Source of the DNA: UBA4717 sp002404395 | Lineage (GTDB): Bacteria; Bacillota; Clostridia; Oscillospirales; CAG-272 | Direction: 5' to 3' | Assembly (NCBI GenBank): GCA_937902275.1 | Contig: CALFNW010000109.1 | Location: 1 to 12,708 of the forward strand | DNA length: 12,708 nucleotides | Shown here: piece by piece, positions 7,331 to 12,708 of the stretch | Layout: each line of letters opens with the position of its first letter | Numbering within the stretch: the first letter of the stretch is position 1 | Position numbers and translations under genes: made by a program | The notes under the pieces: generated by a model | Told to the model about the DNA's origin: nothing | The model's input: the letters and a program-made list of their open reading frames with translations, nothing else | Database searches by the model: none

Positions 7331-7374
7331 GCGGGTGTAAAAAACTCAAAATGAGTTTTTTACACCCGCTTTTT
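7331..7374 (+). terminator. Intrinsic terminator of the DUF1538/PII-like operon
   Basis: Two perfectly complementary 18-nt arms (GCGGGTGTAAAAAACTCA at 7331-7348 and its complement at 7352-7369) enclose an AAA loop and are followed by five T (7370-7374). The AA before the stem can pair with the first two T. It lies 70 nt after the PII-like stop codon. Confidence 0.9.
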
Positions 7375-7459
7375 AGTCTTAAAACGCAGCCGACAAGCTT
7401 CGGGCTTCAACTTATTTTATAATGCATTCATACAGGCAACCCTCGGTTCCGCCTTGATC

Positions 7460-7493
7460 AAAAAAGCGGTAAAAGTCATATGACTTTTACCGC
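7460..7493 (-). terminator. Intrinsic terminator of the liv operon
   Basis: A perfect 28-bp palindrome (7466-7493, left arm GCGGTAAAAGTCAT) is followed in the minus direction by six T (A run at 7460-7465). It begins 20 nt after the livF stop codon. Together with the hairpin at 7331-7374 it forms a convergent pair of terminators separating the two operons; the roughly 85 nt between them hold no gene I can support. Confidence 0.9.
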
Positions 7494-7512
7494 CCGAAAA
7501 TATTGTGTTTTT

Positions 7513-8223
7513 TCAGCCTCCGAGGTAAGCCTTTCGAATACTGTCATCTGCAAGCAGTTGCTCGCCCGAACCCGACGCCGTCATTTTGCCGGTCTCAAGC
7601 ACATATGCTCTGTCGGCGATCGTCAATGCTTTCTTTGCATTCTGCTCAACGAGCAACACCGTCGTTCCGTCCTTGTTTACCTTCTCGATCATGTCAAATA
7701 TCGTATTCACATAAAGCGGAGAAAGTCCCATGCTCGGTTCGTCAAGCAACAACAGCTTAGGATGCGACATCAGCGCGCGACTCATCGCAAGCATCTGCTG
7801 TTCGCCGCCGGAAAGCGTTCCCGCGACCTGCTTTGAACGCTCTTTCAATATCGGAAAACGCGAATACATTTTTTCAAGCGTTTCCTCTATCTCTTTTTTG
7901 TCGCTGCGTGTATACGCGCCCATTTTCAGATTTTCGGCGACCGTAAGCTCTTGGAATATACGGCGTCCCTCCGGCACCTGAGCAATTCCCATAGGGATAA
8001 GCTTATGCGCAGGCAGTGTCGTTATATCAGTCCCGTCGAAAGAAACCGTGCCTCCGACTTTCGGAATAAGGTTACATACTGAGTGCATTATTGTGGTCTT
8101 GCCGGCTCCGTTAGCTCCGATAAGCGCAACAATCTCACCCTCGTTTACCTCAAATGAAACGCCCTTTATCGCTTGTATCAAGCCGTAGTTGACTACAAGA
8201 TTTTTGACTTCAAGCAATGCCAT
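7513..8223 (-). CDS. livF: Branched-chain amino acid ABC transporter ATP-binding protein LivF
   Basis: This is the second of two ATPase subunits on the cytosolic face of a hydrophobic amino acid (HAAT/Liv) ABC importer. It has 236 residues, normal for LivF. Walker A is GANGAGKTT (36-44) and the Q-loop region VPEGRRIF is at 83-90. The ABC signature LSGGEQQML is at 137-145, and Walker B LLLLDEPSMGLSP at 157-169. The switch position reads VEQNA (192-196), with Gln in place of the usual His, which is typical of LivF and separates it from LivG. The start is fixed by the family N-terminus MALLEVKNL. An AAAGGAG Shine-Dalgarno sequence lies 12 nt upstream, slightly far. It is the last gene of the operon, 21 nt after livG, and is followed by the terminator at 7460-7493. 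Confidence 0.95.
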   Translation of the reverse strand: MALLEVKNLVVNYGLIQAIKGVSFEVNEGEIVALIGANGAGKTTIMHSVCNLIPKVGGTVSFDGTDITTLPAHKLIPMGIAQVPEGRRIFQELTVAENLKMGAYTRSDKKEIEETLEKMYSRFPILKERSKQVAGTLSGGEQQMLAMSRALMSHPKLLLLDEPSMGLSPLYVNTIFDMIEKVNKDGTTVLLVEQNAKKALTIADRAYVLETGKMTASGSGEQLLADDSIRKAYLGG

Positions 8224-8244
8224 GTGTTTTTACCGCTCCTTTCA

Positions 8245-9009
8245 TCAGTCGCCAAGGTAAGCCTTGACCACTTCGGGGTTTGACAGTACTTCGGACACCC
8301 CACCCTGAGCGAGAGTCGTTCCGAAGTTCAGCACGGTCAGCTCGTCGCAAAGTCCGGATACCAAGCTCATGTCATGCTCAATAAGCAACACCGTCATATC
8401 AAAATTATCACGTACAAATCGTATAGTCTCGGTAAGCTCTGCCGTTTCCTGAGGGTTCATACCTGCGGCAGGCTCATCAAGCAGCAAGAGCTTCGGATTT
8501 GTGGCAAGTGCTCTTGCTATCTCAAGCTTGCGCTGCTTTCCGTACGGCAGATTCGATGCCACGGTACGTCGTTCCTCGTCAAGTCCGAACACCCTTAAAA
8601 GCTCGCGCGCCTTTGCTCTGAGTTCTTTTTCGGTCCTCCAATAGCGCGGCAGTCTGAATATACTTTCAAACAAACTGCAGGATGACTGATTTCCCATGCC
8701 GACAAGCACATTATCTATAACCGACATATTTGAAAACAACCTGATGTTTTGGAAGGTTCTTGCAATTCCCCGCTTGTTTATCTCGATCGGAGTCTTTCCG
8801 GCAAGCTCTTCGCCGTCAAGCAGGAAGGTGCCGGTCGTAGGTTTATATACGCCGGTAAGCATATTGAATACCGTAGTTTTTCCGGCTCCGTTCGGGCCGA
8901 TAAGTCCGTAAAGCTCATTTTTCTTTATCTTCAGATTGACATTCTGAGCCGCTTTCAGTCCGCCGAAGGATATTCCGAGGTCTTTGGTCTCAAGCATATA
9001 TTCGCTCAT
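8245..9009 (-). CDS. livG: Branched-chain amino acid ABC transporter ATP-binding protein LivG
   Basis: This ATPase subunit pairs with LivF to drive import through LivH/LivM. It has 254 residues. Walker A is GPNGAGKTT (38-46) and the Q-loop is TFQNIRLF (85-92), a LivG pattern. A family insert (about 104-135) follows. The signature is degenerate, as usual for LivG, reading LPYGKQRKLEIARAL (154-168). Walker B is LLLLDEPAAGMNP (174-186), and the switch His is in EHDMSLV (211-217). The ATG at 9009 overlaps the livM stop by 4 nt (ATGA) and has GGAGGA (9021-9016) at ideal spacing, so translation is coupled to livM. Confidence 0.96.
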   Translation of the reverse strand: MSEYMLETKDLGISFGGLKAAQNVNLKIKKNELYGLIGPNGAGKTTVFNMLTGVYKPTTGTFLLDGEELAGKTPIEINKRGIARTFQNIRLFSNMSVIDNVLVGMGNQSSCSLFESIFRLPRYWRTEKELRAKARELLRVFGLDEERRTVASNLPYGKQRKLEIARALATNPKLLLLDEPAAGMNPQETAELTETIRFVRDNFDMTVLLIEHDMSLVSGLCDELTVLNFGTTLAQGGVSEVLSNPEVVKAYLGD

Positions 9010-10163
9010 TTTTTATCCTCCTTTTTCGGACGGTCGGCTTCATAGGTCCGATCGGTAGTTATATCGGTGGAAAGCACCGCATCCATAGGTATTTTGGTCG
9101 GGATCTTATCCCACGCCGCATTCGTAGGCGGATCAATGCCGCCCTCGGGAGCTTTCTTTTCGTGCTTCAATACCTTTATGTGCAAAGCATCCGCAATGCG
9201 TCTGAGGTTCACTCGCTCACGCACGTTTGCAAGCGCCGGAGCATTGTTCCACATTACCATCACAATAAGAATGAGCGCATATATCAATTGTTTAAGTGCG
9301 GCAAGGTCGCCCGAGAGCTTGGTCTGAAGCTTGACATTTATAAAGGTAAGCACTACAGCAGCAATAATCGAGCCGCTGATATTGCCCATGCCTCCGAGCA
9401 CGACCATGACAAGTATCTCGATCGAATAGTTGAATGAAAAGAAGCTGTAATCGACCGGAGTGGTATTATGACCGTATATAACACCTGCAACTCCGGCAAA
9501 AAATGCCGCGATCACAAATACCGCCAGTTTATAATATGTTACGTTTACGCCCATCGCACGCGCCGCTATTTCGTTGTCGCGAATGGATTGTATCGCTCTG
9601 CCGTGCTTACTGCGCATCAGGTTCTGTGCAACAAAAACTGTTATAAGCACCACCGCAAAACCGACTACATACAGCATTTTGCCGTATTTCTGAGTCTTGA
9701 GTCCGAGCGCGCCGCCGAAAACTTCCTGATTCATAAATACGGTACGCATGATCTCACCGAAAGCAAGCGTTACTATTGCAAGATAGTCGCCTTTCAGTCT
9801 GAGAGTCGGAAGTCCTATAAGCAGTCCGAAAACCGCGGCGGCAATTCCGCCGACAAGCATTGAGAGGATCAGGACAATAAGCTTTGAATCTATTACCGTG
9901 TGCAGATAATTCGCAAAGAAACATCCGAGATAGGCACCAACGCACATAAAGCCGGCATGACCGAGGCTGAGTTCACCCAAAAAGCCTACGACCAGATTAA
10001 GCGAAATGGCAAGAATAATACTGTATGAGATCTGTGCCAAAAGCAACGCGGACGAGCCTTTTATGCCGCCCGAGACTCCGAGCACAAGCGTAGGAATAAA
10101 CAGCGCAAGAACGAGTATATAGTTTACAATGTATTTAAACTTGAAATTACCTTTGTTTTTCAT
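9006..10163 (-). CDS. livM: Branched-chain amino acid ABC transporter permease LivM
   Basis: This is one of two membrane permeases of the Liv importer. It has 385 residues with about eight to ten hydrophobic segments between residues 11 and 305. The family pattern GFLGELSLGHAGFMCVGAY lies at 60-78, LRLKGDYLAIVTLAFGEI at 121-138, and the EAA-like cytosolic loop GRAIQSIRDNEIAARAMGV at 188-206. An unusual feature is a hydrophilic C-terminal tail of about 60 residues (325-385), rich in Lys, Asp and Pro and ending KKEDKK, that extends past the last membrane segment. The start ATG at 10163 is 2 nt after the livH stop, with its Shine-Dalgarno sequence (AGAAGG) inside the end of livH. The stop overlaps the livG start. 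Confidence 0.95.
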   Translation of the reverse strand: MKNKGNFKFKYIVNYILVLALFIPTLVLGVSGGIKGSSALLLAQISYSIILAISLNLVVGFLGELSLGHAGFMCVGAYLGCFFANYLHTVIDSKLIVLILSMLVGGIAAAVFGLLIGLPTLRLKGDYLAIVTLAFGEIMRTVFMNQEVFGGALGLKTQKYGKMLYVVGFAVVLITVFVAQNLMRSKHGRAIQSIRDNEIAARAMGVNVTYYKLAVFVIAAFFAGVAGVIYGHNTTPVDYSFFSFNYSIEILVMVVLGGMGNISGSIIAAVVLTFINVKLQTKLSGDLAALKQLIYALILIVMVMWNNAPALANVRERVNLRRIADALHIKVLKHEKKAPEGGIDPPTNAAWDKIPTKIPMDAVLSTDITTDRTYEADRPKKEDKK

Positions 10164-10165
10164 TC

Positions 10166-11029
10166 TTACACCTTCTCCCTGATTTTCTTTCCGAGCAGTC
10201 CGGTAGGCTTGACAAGCAATATAAGTATCAGCAAACCAAATTCGATCGCGGTCGTATAAGGTGCAAGCACGGGAACACTGAGGGCGAACTTTTCAATCAC
10301 ACCGAGCAGGATCCCGCCGATCATAGCGCCGGGGATCGAACCGATACCGCCGATGACCGCCGCGGTAAACGCCTTGATACCGGGCATCGAACCGAGGGTC
10401 GGCGTGATACTCGGGATCTGCATAAGATAAAACATACTCGCAAACGCCGCAAGCGCCGAACCGATCGCAAAAGTCAGCGTAATGATCGCGTTTACGTTAA
10501 TTCCCATAAGCTGAGCCGCGCCGCGGTCTTCCGAAACCGCCAGCATGGCGCAACCGGCTTTAGTCTTGTTGATAAACACCGTCAGCCCGACCATAATTAT
10601 CAGGCAAAGTCCGAGCGTCAGTAATGAAGAAACGCTTACCGATATGCCCGCAATGCTTACCGCGCCGAAGTTGCCTATTGATATCGTTTTTGACTTGGTA
10701 CCGAAGATCAACTGAGCAATACTCTGCAATAAATAGCTGACTCCGATCGCCGTAATAAGCACCGCCAGCGGCGAAGCTCCTCTGAGCGGTCTGTATGCAA
10801 CCCGCTCGGTGACTATACCGAGCACCGTACAGATCACTATCGCAGCTATGATCGCCGGAACCGCAAGTCCCGATACCAACATAGCGGTATAAATAGTATA
10901 AGCTCCCACCATGATGATATCGCCGTGTGCAAAATTAAGCATTTTGGCAATTCCGTACACCATGGTATATCCGAGGGCAATCAGGGCGTAAATTCCGCCG
11001 AGACAGAGCCCGTTGATCAGTGTATCCAT
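10166..11029 (-). CDS. livH: Branched-chain amino acid ABC transporter permease LivH
   Basis: This is the second membrane permease of the importer. It has 287 residues, which is standard. The N-terminus has the family pattern NGLCLGGIYALIALGYTMVYG (6-26) and LNFAHGDIIMVGAY (31-44). The EAA-like loop AMLAVSEDRGAAQLMGINV (161-179) contacts an ATPase subunit. Hydrophobic helices cover most of the rest, and the chain ends in a short basic tail. The ATG at 11029 has GAAGG (11041-11037) at 7-nt spacing. A small CCGGC-GCA-GCCGG hairpin (11045-11057) stands directly upstream of that ribosome binding site. The gap to the preceding binding-protein gene is 152 nt and contains a 13-bp hairpin (11128-11158). 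Confidence 0.95.
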   Translation of the reverse strand: MDTLINGLCLGGIYALIALGYTMVYGIAKMLNFAHGDIIMVGAYTIYTAMLVSGLAVPAIIAAIVICTVLGIVTERVAYRPLRGASPLAVLITAIGVSYLLQSIAQLIFGTKSKTISIGNFGAVSIAGISVSVSSLLTLGLCLIIMVGLTVFINKTKAGCAMLAVSEDRGAAQLMGINVNAIITLTFAIGSALAAFASMFYLMQIPSITPTLGSMPGIKAFTAAVIGGIGSIPGAMIGGILLGVIEKFALSVPVLAPYTTAIEFGLLILILLVKPTGLLGKKIREKV

Positions 11030-11127
11030 AATTGAACCTTCATTCCGGCGCAGCCGGTTCAGTGGTCGGACTATCTATCATTTATCGTTGAAAATTCAAA
11101 AAGTCAGCTCCGTATCATAGTACGAAA

Positions 11128-11158
11128 CCAAGGTTGACCGTTCTGCGGTCAACCTTGG
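11128..11158 (-). terminator. Hairpin between the binding-protein gene and livH: probable partial terminator or mRNA-stabilising stem
   Basis: A perfect 13-bp stem (CCAAGGTTGACCG at 11128-11140 with its complement at 11146-11158, 5-nt loop) lies 23 nt after the binding-protein stop codon. In the direction of transcription only three T follow (TTTCG), so termination should be incomplete. Such a structure commonly lets the binding protein be made in excess of the membrane subunits, either by attenuation or by protecting the upstream mRNA from 3' decay. Which of the two applies is not visible. Confidence 0.65.
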
Positions 11159-11181
11159 CACAATACATAGCGCGTCCGAAT

Positions 11182-12330
11182 TTATCTTGCAAGCGTTACT
11201 ATATTAGCTTCCTTGTTGCAAGAACCTTCTGTTGTCCAAGTCATATTCTTGCCGGTTACGCCCGAGTAGCTGAACTCGCCGCCGGTAAGCACAGGCTTAA
11301 CCTTTGCCGCCAGATCGGCAGGAGCGATCTTAACGTCGTCAACGCCCGCCGCCTTCATAGCTTCAAAAAGGATCATTACGGCATCGTATCCGTCAGCTGC
11401 GAACTGGTCGGGATCGGAACCGTATTTTGCTCTGTAATCGCTTACGAATTTTGAAACCGCTGCATCGGTGCTGTTAACATCGAAAGGCGTGATGTACTGA
11501 ACGGTAGCGGTCACCGAATCATCAAGCTGATCCATAATGCCGTCAAGTCCGTCGCAGCCGAATACCGGTACGTTGTAATCGCTTGCAGCCGCCTTCTTCG
11601 CGATCAGACCTGCTTCGGTGTAGTAGATCGGAACGAAGATCACATCGCAGCCGGCGTCCTTAAGTCCGCTCACCTGAGTTGAAAAGTCCTTGTTGTTTTC
11701 CTTATTAAAGGTGTAAACGTAGTAATCGGAGCCGAGCACCTTACCGAGGTTGTCCATTTCTTCTTCAAATGCCTTGTATATACCTGAGGAATAAGTGTCG
11801 CTCGTATCATAGATTACGCCGATCTTTTCGTAGGTCTTGGTAAGCGTATCAGCAGCAATGCTACCCTGCTGAGGATCGCCGAAGCATACGCGGAACGCAG
11901 TATCGCTTGTTGCGATAACATCAGCGGCAGATGCGGAAGGCGTCATAAACAGAACGCTGTCGTCCTTTGCGCTTGCCGCGAAAGATGCGCAGGAGCCGGA
12001 GGTCACGCTGCCGATTGAAATCTGCATACCCGACTCAAGCAGCGTGGTGTATCCGGTTGCCGCCTTGTCTGCGGTTGCAGCGTCATCGAGAATTTCAAAC
12101 TTAAACTTAGTGCCGTTGAGTCCGCCGGCTTCGTTAATTTCATATATAGCAAGCTCTGCACCGTTCTTTACCGAAACACCGTAAGCGGAAGCATCACCGG
12201 TAAGCGGACCGGTTGCACCGATAAAGTATTCGGTGTTCTTTGACGTGTATCCGTCAGAACCGCAAGATGCCATTGCCGCACACATAACGAGTGCCAGCAT
12301 AACGCACAAAAATTTCTTCATCGTTTTCAT
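11182..12330 (-). CDS. livJ: Branched-chain amino acid ABC transporter substrate-binding lipoprotein
   Basis: This is the extracellular substrate-binding component of the Liv-type importer, anchored to the membrane outer face. It has 382 residues. A signal peptide with a basic start (MKTMKKF) and a hydrophobic core ends in the lipobox MASC, with lipid-modified C23, followed by a GSDGYTSKN linker. The periplasmic-binding-protein type I fold is shown by IGATGPLTGDASAYG, by INEAGGLNG with the following LDDAATADKA, and by the SVTSGSCASFA ligand-loop region. Later come FRVCFGDPQQG, IGVIYDTSDTYSSG, FSTQVSGLKDAGCDVIFVP and QFAADGYDAVMI. These are classic Leu/Ile/Val-binding-family patterns, but the exact amino acid bound cannot be read from sequence. 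ATG 12330 is preferred over an in-frame ATG at 12321 because AGAGAGG (12348-12342) is 11 nt upstream. It is the first gene of the operon. The livJ symbol is a family-level assignment. Confidence 0.92.
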   Translation of the reverse strand: MKTMKKFLCVMLALVMCAAMASCGSDGYTSKNTEYFIGATGPLTGDASAYGVSVKNGAELAIYEINEAGGLNGTKFKFEILDDAATADKAATGYTTLLESGMQISIGSVTSGSCASFAASAKDDSVLFMTPSASAADVIATSDTAFRVCFGDPQQGSIAADTLTKTYEKIGVIYDTSDTYSSGIYKAFEEEMDNLGKVLGSDYYVYTFNKENNKDFSTQVSGLKDAGCDVIFVPIYYTEAGLIAKKAAASDYNVPVFGCDGLDGIMDQLDDSVTATVQYITPFDVNSTDAAVSKFVSDYRAKYGSDPDQFAADGYDAVMILFEAMKAAGVDDVKIAPADLAAKVKPVLTGGEFSYSGVTGKNMTWTTEGSCNKEANIVTLAR

Positions 12331-12403
12331 GATTTTTCCAACCTCTCTTTAAAATATTTCAAAGGCATTCGGTATCACGATATGTCTCCGATGTCTTTCC
12401 GAT

Positions 12404-12432
12404 ATTGTATTATAAATCGTTCGGTTTGTCAA
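12404..12432 (-). promoter_or_regulatory. Proximal promoter of the liv operon
   Basis: On the minus strand a perfect TTGACA (12427-12432) is followed by exactly 17 nt and TACAAT (12404-12409), a 5/6 -10. Transcription would start near 12397 and leave a leader of about 67 nt before the binding-protein ATG. A TATAAT at 12409-12414 overlaps but is only 12 nt from the -35. Just downstream in the leader, the partial repeats AGACATCGG and AGACATATCG occur side by side, function unknown. Confidence 0.75.
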
Positions 12433-12632
12433 TTTGCTATTTTTACATTCTTTTTTCGTTCATTTTGTGTGCTATTGTTTATTTTAACAACAAACTCCGA
12501 CGGTATTTACCGTGCCGCAAGCAATTTTAGAATTTTTTTCTGAGGTTTCGTGTTTTTGCCGTAATTTTTTCGTTTTTTCGGTCAAAGTCGGAACCGATCG
12601 AAGGCACGGTCCGTTTTACCTTTATTTTTCGG
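12433..12632 (-). other. Gene-free leader region with inverted repeats
   Basis: About 200 AT-rich nt between the two liv promoters hold no convincing reading frame. A 14-nt inverted repeat ACGGTA-TT-TACCGT lies at 12500-12513. Its right part also belongs to ACCGTGCC (12509-12516), which is complementary to GGCACGGT (12603-12610). RNA from the distal promoter could thus form either the short hairpin or the long-range 8-bp stem, but not both. I recognise no known riboswitch or T-box motif. Confidence 0.35.
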
Positions 12633-12661
12633 TTTATAAATCTTGATTGTAGGTTTGTCAA
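12633..12661 (-). promoter_or_regulatory. Distal promoter upstream of the liv operon
   Basis: A second consensus minus-strand promoter: perfect TTGACA (12656-12661), 17-nt spacer and TATAAA (12633-12638). Transcription would start near 12627 and cross the roughly 300-nt gap into the binding-protein gene, as no T-rich terminator is seen between. It could alternatively produce a separate small RNA. The + strand ends in AAAGGGAG, which resembles a ribosome binding site for a divergent gene just outside the window. Confidence 0.6.
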
Positions 12662-12708
12662 TGATGTGAGACCGAAAATATTGAAAAAACAAATGAGTTC
12701 AAAGGGAG

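Larger units (their letters stand above)
12423..12662 (-). repeat. Duplicated promoter segment upstream of the liv operon
   Basis: The + strand string GGTTTGTCAAT occurs at 12423-12433 and again at 12652-12662. In both copies a TTATAAATC block lies on the left (12410-12418 and 12634-12642), at a gap of 4 nt in one and 9 nt in the other. Each copy carries the -35 of a minus-strand promoter. The spacing difference changes which hexamer serves as the -10. Confidence 0.6.

Noticed and set aside
12443..12463. Six-codon minus-strand frame (MNEKRM) as a leader peptide
   Set aside because: It has no ribosome binding site and no run of regulatory codons. It is too short to distinguish from chance.
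12521..12540. AATTTTAGAATT as a CodY-like operator upstream of liv genes
   Set aside because: It resembles half of the CodY consensus but does not match the full inverted repeat, and it lies far from both -10 elements. A-T-rich background explains it.

Overview
The window looks like chromosomal DNA from a Gram-positive Firmicute, most likely a Clostridia/Oscillospirales-type gut bacterium. The reasons are the strong GGAGG-type ribosome binding sites, consensus TTGACA/TATAAT promoters in AT-rich gaps, moderate-GC coding sequence, a lipoprotein-anchored binding protein and the gene families present. The taxonomic placement is inference. I see no mobile elements, CRISPR arrays, tRNA or rRNA genes.

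Left block (218-4949, + strand): four housekeeping genes, prmC (release factor methyltransferase), ddl (D-Ala-D-Ala ligase), mnmG (tRNA wobble-uridine modification) and rsmG (16S rRNA m7G methyltransferase). A good extended -10 promoter lies in front of prmC, and mnmG/rsmG overlap. The usual partners prfA and mnmE are not in the window. A strong promoter at positions 5-34 points left, out of the window.

Middle block (5054-7260, + strand): a two-gene operon with its own extended -10 promoter. It encodes a membrane protein made of two DUF1538 repeats, followed with a 4-nt ATGA overlap by a protein made of two PII-like domains. This resembles a transporter with a dedicated cytosolic PII-type regulator, and both partners are internally duplicated. 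The membrane protein has a perfect Shine-Dalgarno sequence but no ATG/GTG/TTG near it; the in-frame codon at the correct spacing is ATC. This block is the best candidate for an under-described system. It ends at a strong intrinsic terminator (7331-7374).

Right block (12330-7513, - strand): a complete branched-chain amino acid (HAAT/Liv-type) ABC importer in the order binding lipoprotein, LivH, LivM, LivG, LivF. A hairpin between the binding-protein gene and livH may lower expression of the membrane genes. The operon ends at an intrinsic terminator (7460-7493) that stands back-to-back with the one from the middle operon. Upstream of the binding-protein gene is about 380 nt without a gene. It holds two TTGACA-N17 promoters on the - strand that share an 11-nt direct repeat, and between them inverted repeats that could form alternative RNA structures.

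The two convergent operons may both serve nitrogen or amino acid uptake, but they are separately transcribed and the link is only suggestive.
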